DNA of 64,000 nt, taken from contig JASANE010012406.1 in the NCBI GenBank assembly GCA_030248225.1, positions 78,461-142,460 of the forward strand, given 5' to 3'. This DNA comes from Trileptium ribeirensis. Its lineage: Eukaryota > Nematoda > Enoplea > Enoplida > Thoracostomopsidae. Of the stretch, positions 22,401 to 34,064 are shown in pieces (position 1 is the first letter of the stretch; each line of letters starts with the position of its first letter). The position numbers and the translations under genes are program-made. A model generated the notes under the pieces. The model saw nothing but the letters and a program-made list of their open reading frames with translations. It was not told where the DNA came from and ran no database searches.

Positions 22401-22602
22401 CCTAGCTCAAAACCAACACATAGACTGGACCACTCTTTTACGGCAAATGGAGCCCCATTCCCGTCGCAGCGCTTCTCTCGCAAATAAAATTTACACCGTT
22501 CTTCATACACTAAGCCTGAACCTAAGCTTGGGTCTTCACATAATACACAATGTGATGTCCATCTAATAGTAACATTCATTTTTTGTTCGCTGAGGTGGGG
22601 AT
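19465..22602 (-). CDS. Tentative single-pass receptor-like gene (three exons seen)
   Basis: Three phase-compatible exons are visible on the minus strand. Exon 22602-22387 (acceptor TTTTACTGTAG, donor ACGG/GTAAAA, phase 1-1) encodes a Cys-rich extracellular-type module with six Cys, including HCVLC and SSLCVGF. Exon 20774-20646 follows a very pyrimidine-rich acceptor, ends at a good donor (GATCG/GTATGA) and encodes a transmembrane stretch (WSVPLICVAIAPVLLTFLRV), then RLRLTTLKNSVILIYPSP. Exon 19685-19465 (acceptor CTGTGTTTCAG) runs in the matching phase to a stop. The TM-basic-VILIY layout recalls IL-17-receptor-type proteins entering a SEFIR domain, but no SEFIR body is visible, so that is only a suggestion. 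A possible 5' exon with a hydrophobic leader lies at 25067-24812. Exons may be missing. Confidence 0.28.
19794..19816. repeat. (TA)n microsatellite
   Basis: Uninterrupted TA over about 22 bp. Confidence 0.9.
19822..19905 (+). repeat. Dispersed repeat, copy 1 (second copy at 38307-38392)
   Basis: About 84 bp containing CGTTTCAGAAGCAGAAC and ending GGAACTGAATAAAATTTG. The copy at 38307-38392 is in the same orientation with about 85% identity and a TTGTATTGTA tail. An AATAAA-bearing end with a short repeated tail suggests the 3' end of a LINE or SINE. Confidence 0.7.
21551..21633. mobile_element. Short copy of the GTCGAAGGTCCG inverted-repeat family
   Basis: The left end has GTGCTCAAGGTCCGTC and the right end ATCGACACCTATG, the same termini as the copies at 35362-35669, 41984-42230 and 50852-51718. 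This one is only about 83 bp and probably carries a large internal deletion. Confidence 0.5.
22255..22336 (-). tRNA. tRNA-like sequence (pseudo-tRNA or SINE head)
   Basis: On the minus strand an A box (TAGCTCAGTAG) and a B box (GGTTCAAATCC) are correctly spaced. The acceptor arms pair at 5 of 7 positions, the D stem GCTC/GAGT pairs, and the T stem GTGGG/CCCAT pairs. Between the anticodon-stem arms TTGGG/CCCAG lie 17 nt instead of 7, so either an intron of about 10 nt is present or this is a diverged tRNA-derived retroposon. I do not assign an anticodon. It overlaps no coding exon. Confidence 0.5.
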
Positions 22603-23197
22603 CTACAGTAAAATCACCAATAATCCACCAAAATATCCAGGTTGTTTTTGACGCCAAAGAGGAACTCGTTTCTTTGTTTTAATCTAAACATATAATGATC
22701 GGATCTATATGAGCTTCGTTTCTGATTTCTATGACAGTCATTGGGAACAATTTACTTCGCTAGTGCAAATTCCGAACATTAAGGCAATTAGTGTAGAAGG
22801 TTGGCGGGAAAATAGGTGACCGGGTGCAGTTTTTTTAACGAAGATTCCAAATGAACAATCCGTTTTAGGTTAGTTCCTGCCATCGTGTTATCTCCACTAA
22901 AAGACTTGACACATCATATGTACTGTTAAAAAATTTTAACTTAGCAAATCCATAAAATCTGATATTTATACCAAGTTAAAAGGTGACGTTTTCGATGAAG
23001 TTGATTACGTTTTAAGTGATACGTATGGTGTGAATACAAATGTTTGAGTAAATCATAACATCGAACCAGCAAGCGCTAAGGTAAAACAACTGTATATACG
23101 TTCAGAACCCTCGCCAACAATTACATTTCGTGGCTTATTTTCACCAAAATCTAAGATTAAACAATTTTATACCCTTTGCGGGTCCCGCTTATTTTTA

Positions 23198-23458
23198 AAG
23201 GCGTGTTCACACGCTCAAACTTTATATACGCTCAAATTTTGAATTGAAGGTGATTTTTAATCGAAAATTGCGATGTTTCAAAATATGCAATTATCAATCT
23301 GAGCTGAAACTTTTTCATGTATTGCAGCATCTCGTCGATGATTGGATACATCAATATCATCGATGAAACGCTTGAACAGTATTCCCACGTTTAAACTTCC
23401 AAAAAATATGCTTTCAAATTTTGAGCAAAATAAAAGTTTGAGCGTGTGAACTCGCCTT
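23198..23458. mobile_element. 261-bp MITE-like element with about 45-bp inverted ends
   Basis: It begins AAGGCGTGTTCACACGCTC. The inverse of its right end is AAGGCGAGTTCACACGCTC, and both continue AAACTTT and CTCAAAATTTGAA-like. The ends are flanked by T/A-rich DNA (TTTA left, TTAG right). It encodes nothing. Confidence 0.8.
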
Positions 23459-24538
23459 AGCTTACATCCAAAAAGTTTGTATAAAATTTTAGGAAAGCAA
23501 AGCTTAAAATGCATCATAAAAAAGATATAGTCGATGAAAATTAAGCATTTATGATTTGAGCCAAGCTCCTAAATAAAGTAGGAACGCAAGAAAAAGAAAA
23601 CAAAATAAAACATTAAAACTACATACATTCGTCAGTCAAACAGCAACAATAAAATAATATACAAAAGCAGAAAAAAAGAAAATAGTAAGAACTATCGGCA
23701 ACAAACAACGTATGAATTATATACTAGAAGAAATATATATCTAAAACTGCCTACAAAATCGATGACGAAGACAAAATAAATAAAATAACGCGCGGCGCTG
23801 TCACCGTCCTTACTACTACTAACTGCTCCCACTCCTCGCTCTCGCTCACTCTCGCTAAAGAGAGAACGCGGCAACATTCTCGTTTGACGTCAAAACTTGA
23901 ATCCTTGCCAACAACACATACCACACTCCTCCTATTGTTACTAGTCAAACCATCTATCTATCCACCAACTTACTCTCCTTTCGCTAAATGGAGAAAAATG
24001 TTGTCGCTTCTGTTTTGAAATTTCCCCAATAGTAGTTATAGTGTAGTTGCTGTTAGTCAATATTCACTCCTGGTCGACGTATACAATATAATGTTACTTG
24101 CTTGGTCGCTTGTTTGACAACATACAACCGTTATAACAAATATAGGCAGTGGTGGGCCCTAATATAGTACACCCCTCCGGCTACAATTTCGGGCTACGTG
24201 GCATTTAGAACTAGTTTGTTTAGTCGTTGTATTATTGAAGACGAGGCTGATGAACTGTTTGTGTTTGTCGTGTCAAACTAAACTGCCTCTACACGACAAT
24301 ATTAATGCTATGCTATAATACTCTTTGGCGCTTAAAATAACCGATCATCAACGATCGAGTGACGCCCGCCGTCACCAACTTTAGTTCCCAAATCTATTAT
24401 AATAAAATTTATGTACTATACTGTCGTCATTGATAGTAGATATTTTAGCGCGCAGGCGTTAAATTATATTTTACAATTACATGGACTGTAAAACTCGATC
24501 ATCACAAATGATTAAGTTAAATTAGTATAGACGACAAA

Positions 24539-24679
24539 GCAGGAGCGCAGAAGGAGGCTGGCGGGCACGACTTTGAGCAAAAATGGGACTTTGTGCTTAC
24601 GGCGCCCGCAATTGTCTCCTTATGGCCACACCCACTCCGAGTCGCCCCCCCAAGTACGAACAGCGTGTTGCGCCCCTGC
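24539..24679. mobile_element. 141-bp MITE-like element
   Basis: The ends are GCAGGAGCGC and GCGCCCCTGC, inverted with 9 of 10 matching. The interior is GC-richer than the surroundings and non-coding. Confidence 0.5.
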
Positions 24680-24811
24680 TACAAACTGAATAAATTTGGT
24701 ATATAACATTTTCTGCAATTGCGAATCCCGAACATTCCGACGTGAGATATCTAGTACATCGTCTTTATTTGGTGAATCCACAGTAATCTGCAAACACAGC
24801 TCCATTTCAAC

Positions 24812-25067
24812 CCGTTTTCTGGTTCCTCAACTCCACAGGGCAGTGATGTAACGTCCCATTCACCTCCCCCAACCTAAACTTTTCTGGCAATGCCTTAACA
24901 TCAGTAGCACACACTCTCATGCTGACGTCAAGGGTTATCAATTTTGTTCCCAAATGTAGCAATATTGAAATTGTAATTAATGTTTTAAATTTGAAGAAAA
25001 TAGACCTATTCCTCTTCCGATTACACACACGTCGAAAAAAAGCAATCCTGGTATTATATATCAACAA
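24812..25067 (-). CDS. Possible 5' exon with hydrophobic leader (tentative receptor gene)
   Basis: The open frame starts at an ATG at 25067, has a long basic N-terminus, then a hydrophobic segment (FKTLITISILLHLG) and a short Cys-containing stretch. It can end at ACGG/GTTGAA in phase 1, which would join in frame to the Cys-rich exon at 22602. The donor is weak and the leader has an unusually long basic start. It may be chance. Confidence 0.15.
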
Positions 25068-28000
25068 CTATCAAATAACAAAATGAATGGCATACTCCAA
25101 CCAAAACAGTTCTTAGTAGTAAAATCCGTCAATATCAATCAATAATAAATAGGGACAACAATTTATTTATTATGACACAACGGCGGGCAACATTTTTGAA
25201 AATTAACTCCTATCTATCTACACTCCCGTTTGTCGGCTTGGGTGTTGGCGGGAGCGGTTAGTTAGTAATAAAATTTTTATGGCCTAAGTTTATTGCCCAG
25301 CAACCACAGGACCCAACAACAACAACAACAACAACAACAAAATGAACTCTAAATTTGGTGGTTGTACAATTATTTGATTGGTAAATATTGGCAATTTCTC
25401 TTGTGTAGACGACGACAACCGGAGGATAACTAAGGCGGGAAATTAAAGAAGCCGTGCAGACAAATGTGGCACACAAAGAATTACTAGCACAATGCAACGT
25501 TGTGGTATCGTTAAACGAAATTGAAATTGGGAATAATGCCAAACACAAACACACACACATGTAATAAAGATATATATATATACGTTGGAATAACTATAAT
25601 GATAATAATTAGCATTGTATTTAAAGGATAAAACGACATTCTACAGCGCTACTCAGTAAGCTATCCAAAAGTGAGAACGGAGCCATAAACGGAAATTTGC
25701 GTGCGTTATAAGCGACAAATCCTACTTTTACTGAAACGTGAGAGGGCGGATTACTACGCCTTCGATATTCGATTCTCAAAAATGTTGAACAATTCGATTT
25801 CACTCACACTATTCAATATTCAATACAGTCCAAAGCGACAGAACCCAAATTACACAGATTAGATTTAGATGGTTACTTTAGCTTAGAAACGCTTATCCTG
25901 AATTTGTATGCTCAGCTTTTATAACTCTTATGTCCTAATTAAGTTGTGTATCATGTGAAATTGACAAATAAGACAAATCCGTTGCCAGAAATCAACCACG
26001 GGTTGGATGATTGGACGCGGCTTACTACGGAAACCACTGAGCTTAACTATGAGTTGTTTCTCCGGTGGTTCAGATCGGTCAAATCAGGAGACTAGGAACA
26101 ACAGTCGACAAATATATGAGGCCATAAGCACGGCTAACACTTCATCACAGTATGCGATGATACCATTTGGTACCTAAAGGTGCGTTTTATTTCACACGAC
26201 GCAACTAGTTTCACGTTTAGAATGAAATCTCAAAATTAAAACAAAACAGACTCAAAAAATGTTAAACAAAACATCTTTTACCCATCAGATTTAGCTAGAA
26301 ACCCCAAGGTCAAACCATTCGCACGCCAAAGGCTGTGCTAATTTGAGGTGTTTGTCAGAATTTCGATAATTAAGTAAACCAAAATTGCTCAAAATGAATG
26401 GCGATGGCTAGAAGCGTCCAGTTGTAGCCAAGCCAAGTCATGTCTCTCGGATCGGATTACGAATGATACTTCGAAATTTGCCTTTCTCAACAGCTACTTT
26501 AAATAATTTAAATTTATGCTTAATTTTTATTACTTAGCTAGCCTCGCTAAGCTAGTGACACTAGTGATGTCAATGTTATATCACATGAGTGAAATTTCAC
26601 CGCGGATACTCAGCCTTTCAACCCTATTTTGTCGGATACTCAGCCTTTCAACCCTATTTTGTCGGATACTCAGCCTTTCAACTCTATTTTGTCGGATACT
26701 CAGCCTTTCAACCCGATTTTGTACGGCTGTGGGTGCCATAAAAGGACATTGCAACTCAACTCGAAGCTCGCATTTTGACTCTAGCATAGCAAGTATATAT
26801 TATAAAAGTAAAACAAACATTTTTATTATCGGGCACTTCCTTGTTCCTTTATGATTTTACTGATTGAATGAAAACGATCTTTGATATTGAAATATATCTG
26901 AGAAATTTTCTTATGTTTCAGAAATTTTTTACAGAGTATGTACGCAGTTAATGCTATATATATACATCAATTTGGTTACACACATTCCTTTCCGATGTTA
27001 ATTACATACATATGTAAAAACAACACAGAGAAAACTACATTCCAGTCTCTCCCTTGTAGATATTTAGTACATTCAAACAAGAACAAAATATTTGTGCTAA
27101 TTTGTCTTTGAGATTATTATTATTATTATTATGAAGTACGACGTATAAATAGTAGAACGGGAGGGACTGAGCAAGGCAAATTTGGAAACCCACCGGGTCC
27201 CAGCTTTGTAGGAACGGAGAGTCACTATAATCTGGCTTCCGAAGTGATTCCGTCAAGCCCGTTACCTTTTTCAATGCGCTCCGCCCTAATCTATCTCTCT
27301 ACCCTACGTCTGATATTCTGAGTAGCGCGCTGCGCCCCTGATATTGTAATGATCTAAAAATATAATAATCTTTTATTTGAACTAAATATTTCACACAGTA
27401 AGTTGTCGTTTAACAATATATTATTATTGACTACATATGGACTGTCATATAGTAGAAATTTTGTTGTTAAAAAAAACTACATAGATATTATTAGATACAC
27501 ATTATTCGTATGATCTTATTTAGTGATCATAGTTTTTTTGTTAAAATATGCAAAACTTTTTTCATCGAACGAAAAACAGAGTTATAGTTCAGCGTGTCGG
27601 ATTGACATGCGGTATGTGGGTGGGTATGTCTAAAGAAATATACAAATTATTGATCACCACCGAAAGAAAACCAAAGCACAATCAACTAGTTACCATTACA
27701 AGAACAATGAAATAAAAACCAGGATATTGGATTGAGCTCATCCAGTCGCCGCCACAACGTCTGATGTTTGATAAAAGCGGAACCACGTTATATATAAGGA
27801 ATTATTATTTTGGCTCTAAGTTGAAGTTTGATTCACATGTTCAGTCAAAAATTAGACTGGAACCGAAAATGATGAGTCAAATTTGGCCTTAGTTTTACAT
27901 TTTCAGTATTACAAAGGCACATAATACATATATATATATATATATATGTTTTCGGCTAGGAATTATTAGCATTATGAATTATTATTACTATTATTGTTAT

Positions 28001-29094
28001 TACTATTCTGAATTATTATTATTAGCTCCAAGTCGAAATTTGATTGAACAAAAAATGCAGCGCAAAACTAGTATTCATTCAATTCAGTTTTATACAAACT
28101 ATTCATACCAAGTTTGACTTAGCCGATTCGAGCCGAGTCAGTTTACGTCGCGAGCCAGATACGCGATACGGATGAACAGGAAGTGCTGAGTCGGAGCTGA
28201 GTATTTCTCATCTCTAATATACTGTTACAACCACAGCAGTTTTTTAAGCTTCTGAAGGGTCATAGTCGAGCCCAACCGCAAGTGTCCCTCGTGTGACTGT
28301 TATAAAGCGCAGTACACATGTACAACAACAACAAGTTTATTACCGCTCAAGCCAGCCTTATAACACAGAACTGTTATGCATTGTACATACTCATATGTGC
28401 AGCTGTGAGCTCGCTCACCTCAATGTCACATGGGCGTAGGCCTGGGGACAAAATAGCTCAGCCTATATCAGACTACCAAACACTAAAAAGTAGAAGGTGT
28501 TCAGGACTTCACATCCAAACTAAAAAGCGGGGGTGAGGCTCAGTCGCGCTGTTCATCCACAGCCGAGCCCTATACAAGGTCGTAACTAAAATTTAGAAAA
28601 GGAGGGGTCTAGACCTGTAATAAATGGCAAAAAGGAGGCGGTCAATGGGATGGTCTGGGTATATACTGTTTGCCTGCTATCGGGCACAAAAATATACACA
28701 CAAGAACTTGCAGCAGGAAATAGACCTCCCAACTGAAGATACAGAGCGAAGAAATTCCCTTTCTCGCCAGTGATTGGCAAGTAAGATATAATTTTATGAT
28801 TTTCGCTTCTGTGCGAGCTATCTCGTGTTTATTATAAAAAAAGAAAAATAGTCAATCCGAAAAGGGGAGTCTAGACCCCCCCCCCTTGTTACGCCCTTGC
28901 ATGTATTGTCAGTGTTCAATTTATGTTTCAAGCTTGTTAAGACAAAAAAAACTTAAAATAAATAGCTGCTTTGCTACAGTAAATATATATAGAACTATAA
29001 ATATAGCAGAAAAAGAGAAATTCCACTCATATTAAAGCAAAATATAACCTAAAAAGTAAAAGTTTTGGCATAAGTCTAATATCGGGGCCCAAGA
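25068..29094. other. AT-rich intergenic DNA, no gene seen
   Basis: It contains (ACA)n at 25316-25339, a 4-unit 30-bp tandem repeat at 26603-26722, (ATT)n at 27112-27132, (TA)n at 27926-27947, and termini of the GTCTAGACCCC/TTACGCCC repeat type near 28595-28620 and 28865-28905. No open frame has a recognisable domain. Confidence 0.5.
26603..26722. repeat. 30-bp tandem repeat, four units
   Basis: Units start at 26603, 26633, 26663 and 26693, each CGGATACTCAGCCTTTCAAC plus CC(T/G)ATTTTGT, with one or two differences. Because the unit is a multiple of three, open frames cross it on both strands without meaning. Confidence 0.95.
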
Positions 29095-29525
29095 AATGAA
29101 AAAAATTTATCTAGTTTATCTAAATTCTAACACCGGCAATAAGTTTCCCGTGCCCCGAAAACCCCAAGTACAAGCTATCAGCCTCTCAGGACGTAACAGT
29201 AGAATTAGAAATTTTAGGTCCATGAGCCATGGCGACGCCATACCCCCGTACCCATGGAACCATAGATCGCAGAGCAAAATCAACACCAGCAATGAGTTTG
29301 CCATGCCCGAAAACCCCCAAAGTTTCCGAATTTTGGGTCGAGGAACCGTGGGGGTGCCATACCTCAAACCCCATGAACCGGTGCCGGTTCGAATGAGCCC
29401 AAGATTATGAAAACCGGTTAAGGCGTTCCCGAGTTACAACCGATCACACACACACACACACAGACGGAATTTAAAAGATTTTACCCCTGCAACACACAAT
29501 CTCCATTACGTTTCACTACGTTCTG
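29095..29525 (-). repeat. Copy of a long dispersed repeat family (others at 60615-61130, 61640-61995)
   Basis: Inverted relative to the copy at 60615. Shared landmarks are GAGATTGTGTGTTGCAG, AAAATCTTTT(G/A)AATTCCGTC, ATGAGCCCAAGAT, and an internal unit of about 150 bp with GGTACGGGGGTA(T/C)GGCG. That unit occurs twice here. A (CA)n run lies at 29443-29463. Its nature is unknown and it has no protein. Confidence 0.7.
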
Positions 29526-29939
29526 ATAAGTGTATTTTTCTCAATTTATATAAATGTTTTAAGAATGTAACTCTTAAATTTAATTTATATCCATTATACA
29601 CACTTACACTTCCACGTCAGACTAAGAATTTACAGACTGACTCATTCAAAAAATTTCAATGCGAAATGCTTTGTTTTTTATAGAAAATACATTTTAAGAA
29701 CATAAAATACATTAACACAATTGCAGCAGCAATAAGTTGCTGTTATTGCTGCTACAACGACAACGATTGGAATGCGGTAGTAAAACTACTTTTTCCAGTC
29801 AGTCACTAAGTTTTTTTCTCAAATATTATATACAAGACAACAGTAAAAATTAATAGCTAAATATTGAATAAATAATGTAAAAAACAACATAACAATAATA
29901 ATAGAAATAATCATAATTATAAAAGTATATTGTATATAA
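29526..29939. other. AT-rich DNA between repeat copy and retrotransposon
   Basis: Nothing beyond AT-rich sequence and a short GCTGCTA/TAGCAGC inverted motif near 29725-29755. Confidence 0.5.
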
Positions 29940-30096
29940 AAAAAAAATTTATTCAAAAATACACCCCTAACAGTATGCAGAAGTGTCTGTTAGGTAGAAC
30001 AAATGGTATAATAATTCACAGTGAATACATTATAGGAAAAGGGTATACAATTGAATAAAAAGAGAATCAGCAAGGGGTTATTCCTCTTACAGCTGA

Positions 30097-32966
30097 TTAT
30101 AGGTTTCTATCATAATGTAAGAACGATGTTAGATTAACTTTTTTCAAGCCGTTTTTAAACGCTTTAGTGCTAGGGGCGTCTATAAGAGGTTTGCTCCCAA
30201 TAAACTGCGGTAATGAATTCCACGCGTCTATAGCACGAACTGAAAACGCGTGCCGTAAAGTATTTGTTTTAAATTTCTTTTTCACCACTTTTTTTGAGTG
30301 CCCCCTAGTATGGCAAATCTCGGATAATACAAATAAATCTTGGCAGGCATCAACTTTATAATTTAAAATTTTATACATCATAACAAGGTCGGAATGTAAC
30401 CGACGTAATTCAAGCGATTCCAAATTTAATTTTGTAAGCCGATCATTGTAAGACGCCTCTACCCAACCCAGTCGGCTGTACAGGCGGCGTGTGAAATAAC
30501 GTTGTACTCGTTCAAGCAAATCAATATCACCATAATAGCATGGGGACCAGATTTGCGACGCATATTCTAATTGTGGTCGGACGTAGGTTTCGTAAGCCCG
30601 AAGCAGAATTGAACAATTAGAAGTAAGAAAACATCGGAATAAGATATTAATCGTCCTATATGCCTTTTTAGACATTGATTTACAGTGTTTATTACATTTG
30701 AGCGATTTATCAATAATAACACCTAAATCTTTATAGTGAGCGACGAGAGGGAGGGTTTCCCCATGTAAAGTGTATTTAATGTTCTCTCTTGAATTCCCTA
30801 ATCGTAACAGACAACATTTCGGTGTAGATATCGAAAGTTGCCATATATGTGCCCAATTTCCCACGTTGTAAAGCGCTTCTTGCAAAAACATAGAAGTTCG
30901 ATGGGAATCATTAGGTCGACATTGGATGTATAATTTCACATCATCAGCAAATATCTTACAGTTAACATTAGGCAACACACTTACAATATCATTAATATAC
31001 AATAAAAACAAAGAAGGACCCAATACACTACCTTGCGGGACACCTGATGTAACAGGGTAATACCGAGAATAACAATTATTAACTTTTACCCGAAATTTTC
31101 GATTTTTCAGAAAAGAATTTAACCAAGCTTTTAATTGATTTGATATGCCAAAAGCCGATAACTTATGAATTAATTTCTTATGGGAGACTGTGTCGAAAGC
31201 TTTGGCGAAATCAATATAGACCGCATCTACATAATTTCCGGTGTCGATGGATACACACCAGTCATTAACCGATTCTAAAAGTTGAGTGCAAGTTGACCGT
31301 TTAGCTATAAAGCCATGCTGCTGTTTAGATATAAGATTGTTTGATGAAACGTGTCTAAGTAATTCGCTGTTGATTATTGATTCCATGATTTTACAGCAAT
31401 TTGACAACAAGGAAATAGGGCGATAGTTTGTAGGATCGGATGCCGGTCCTTTCTTATAAACAGCAATTACGTCAGCGCACAGCCAAGTACTTGGAAGTGT
31501 CCCATTAACAAAAGATTGTTCAAAAATATGTGATAAGGGGAAGCATAAAATATCACGTAGCTCTTTAAGAAAAAATTGCGAAAAATGATCTGGCGCATGA
31601 CTGTGCTTGCTTTTTAGCTTTCCCATATATTCATAAACAATGGCTGGTGAAAAAGTGATCATTGATAGGTTTACACTACGTGAAATATCGTTAATAGTAG
31701 GGATAGTCCCGTCATCTACAACAAAAACTTTTGAAAAGGAATCTGCTAATAAGCCGGAGCGAATTTGATCATTTGTCTCCAGGGTACCATCGTGCGATCT
31801 CAACGCGCTGATACCGCTTTTTGAGAAACAGCGATTATTAACATATTTAAAGAGTTTGTTACGGTCACCTGAATTTAACACTTTGTGTTCTTGTTTTTTA
31901 CGAAAAGCAAGTATAGCTTTAGAGCACCGTTGACTAAGCAATTTATATTCGTCAAAGTTTCCCAACCGCTTGCATTTTTTCCAAACTTTGCTTTTTTGCG
32001 ATATGAGACGGTTGATGTAAGAGGGATATTTACGTTTCCTGTCCACGCTTTTGCAAGACTTTTGTGGAACATATTTCAGGCATGCATCGTACAATACGTT
32101 ATAAAAACAATTCCACTTGTCTTCAACTGAGGGAAAACTGTGCAGAATTCCATCCCAATTAAAGGAAGCCAGATAGTTTTTGATTCCCTGAAAATTTGTT
32201 CTTTTGAAGTCAAAGCCTAAGTTGATTTCCGATGTTTCAGTGGTAAAATTTCCACTTAATGAAAAGGCAACTGAAAAGTGATCCGAAAGTGCAAAGGTTT
32301 CAGCACAGTTTACCACAGGAACATTCAGCACAGACGTTGTAAGTACCAAGTCGAGAATGTTTTTGTTTCTTGTGGGAAAGGTGACAAGTTGCTGCAAACC
32401 CGCTTCGTTCACACAGTTCATAAAGTCATCATAGGTAGGACTTTGCGGCCATGACTGAGAGCCCCAGTCAATATATGGAAAGTTAAAGTCACCTACAATC
32501 GTTACCGGCCACGGGACATCGCATACTTTCTTAATAAAATTAGTCATATTTGTTGTGTACATTAGATTAACAACTGGGGGCCGGTATATGCAGATCAATC
32601 TATGTTTTGTCGGGATGAACATATCTACAGCAACGCACTCTAACCCTTCAGTTAGGGTACTGGCATTAGTATATTTAATACCAGATTTAATAAGCAAGCA
32701 AACACCACCTCCTTTAGAGTATTCTCTATCTTTCCGGACTACATGATAGCTACTGTCGGGCACTAGCATAGAATCCGGGATAGTATAATTGAGCCATGTT
32801 TCTGTTATGGCTAAAACATCATACTTAGCTGATAGCAAAAGTGCTTCAATGTCAATGAGTTTGTTGCAAATACTTCGCGCATTAAAGCATACGCACTGAA
32901 TAATGTGGTTACTCGACGATTGTTCGTAATTAGAAATGGCATTGTCCGGAATAACCCCATTGTTCA
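30097..32966 (-). CDS. Retrotransposon ORF2: endonuclease and reverse transcriptase
   Basis: 956 residues counted from the frameshift point. An APE-type endonuclease covers about residues 25-240 (CFNARSICNK, ITETWL 54-59, GDFNFP 159-164, LSDH 227-230). The reverse transcriptase covers about 490-730 (NYRPISLL 514-521, YIDFAKAFD 584-592, SGVPQGSVLGP from about 641, catalytic FADD 673-676). A C-terminal AWNSLP-type segment is typical of CR1/L2/Jockey-group LINEs. There is no RNase H. These enzymes nick the target and copy the element RNA onto it. No ATG precedes the endonuclease domain. The frame is open back to the TTTAAAC at the end of ORF1, so it is probably translated by a -1 frameshift. Stop TAA at 30097-30099. 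Confidence 0.95.
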
Positions 32967-32973
32967 GTTTAAA
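32903..32973 (-). promoter_or_regulatory. Predicted -1 ribosomal frameshift signal between ORF1 and ORF2
   Basis: The slippery heptamer TTTAAAC lies at 32973-32967 in the correct register (ORF1 codons TTA AAC), directly followed by the ORF1 stop TGA (32966-32964). After a 6-nt spacer, ATGGGGTTATTC (32960-32949) can pair with GAGTAACCACAT (32914-32903), 11 of 12 positions including one G-U, with a 34-nt loop. This is the standard layout of a -1 programmed frameshift site. No pseudoknot was established. Confidence 0.7.
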
Positions 32974-34064
32974 TGCACAATGTGCCGCCCGTTCACTGCT
33001 TTTACGGTATAGTCCAACGCATTATGTTTACCCTTAACCAAACGTCCGTTTTCGAGGGTACATTCCTTGAATAGAACAAGTTTCTCGTTCACTACGACGT
33101 AGCGATCACGATTTGCGGCATGTAACTTTAATTCACTGTTAAGTTCGTTCGCTTTAAAATGCAATGCGGCAATACGCCGTCGGTCTTCGTCGGACATTGA
33201 GCGTCGTAGAAAGATGCGGTTGTACTGTGGATGGTTGCGTAATTGCTTAGCTTCATTCAAAACGGAGTTAACGACGGACGATGCAGCCATACGAAGTTTG
33301 AGTAGACGAGGACCACGAGGAGAACGCTGGTTAGAATTATCATGTCGAGAAGGCGGATGAAGTAAGCCCATCCGAAACACCTGCTCGATAGTCGCGGATG
33401 GATCCAGCAGATGCACGATCTTTGTTGCTTCCTCGAGGTCGTTTCCTGTTTCGGGTAGACCACTGAGTACAAGACACCGGCGTCGTTTGGCCTCGTCTTC
33501 ACTTATATTTGGTGTATATACAACGGGTCCACCAGAGCCGGCATGTTTGGCTGTGATACCAGCATATGACGGCGGAGTGCTTTGCGCAGGCATCGTATTG
33601 CTGGAAACGTGAGTGGCCGGGGCAGCATCAGAAAGAGCATTTACGGCGCTGGCCGTGGCTTGGACGGCACTGGAAAGGGCGGAAACATCCTCCTGCAGTT
33701 TCAGGAGGAGCTCGAGGCTGGGGCCATCATTTAGTTGATTGTTCAACGACACGTTTGTTTTGTCAGTTCCCTCGGTTGCGTGAGGCGACAATCGAGTTGC
33801 CCGGCGTTGGCGACTGAGTGTTAAACATTTTTCGCAAAGGACAAGGATGCGGTCATGTCCATCGATGCTATTTGCTAGGCTGGCAGGGATCTTTGCACAG
33901 CGATAATGGATCCACCCATCACATTCGTCACATGCTAGGCAGTCATCGCCAGCATCGGTGTGGCAATCAACGCATTGCGGTCCAGCTGCGTCAGCGGCGT
34001 TTTCTATGGCGACGTCGTTAACCGAGGTCGCATTTCGACGACGAACTAGTGGAGAGTGAATCAT
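32964..34064 (-). CDS. Retrotransposon ORF1: PHD finger and RRM-like RNA-binding protein
   Basis: 366 residues from the ATG at 34064-34062 (MIHSPLVRRRN). A C4HC3 PHD finger is formed by C31, C34, C45, C48, H53, C56, C77 and C80. An amphipathic or coiled-coil-like stretch follows at about 117-147 (LELLLKLQEDVSALSSAV). A region at about 196-362 starts with RRCLVLSGLPE and looks like the RRM/CTD organisation of LINE ORF1 proteins. PHD fingers are known from ORF1 of some CR1-like elements. The product should bind element RNA, and the PHD finger may contact chromatin. An in-frame ATG at 34133 exists, but its extra 23 codons begin in the neighbouring inverted-repeat element, so I prefer 34064. Confidence 0.88.
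   Translation of the reverse strand: MIHSPLVRRRNATSVNDVAIENAADAAGPQCVDCHTDAGDDCLACDECDGWIHYRCAKIPASLANSIDGHDRILVLCEKCLTLSRQRRATRLSPHATEGTDKTNVSLNNQLNDGPSLELLLKLQEDVSALSSAVQATASAVNALSDAAPATHVSSNTMPAQSTPPSYAGITAKHAGSGGPVVYTPNISEDEAKRRRCLVLSGLPETGNDLEEATKIVHLLDPSATIEQVFRMGLLHPPSRHDNSNQRSPRGPRLLKLRMAASSVVNSVLNEAKQLRNHPQYNRIFLRRSMSDEDRRRIAALHFKANELNSELKLHAANRDRYVVVNEKLVLFKECTLENGRLVKGKHNALDYTVKAVNGRHIVHLN

Noticed and set aside
24620..24805. Open frame MELCLQITVDSPNKDD... on the minus strand
   Set aside because: Its C-terminal third lies in the MITE at 24539-24679, and no matching exon phase or domain supports it as a gene.
29096..29410. 104-codon open frame on the plus strand
   Set aside because: It lies wholly within the dispersed repeat family, and the related copies at 60.6 and 61.6 kb are not open in this frame.
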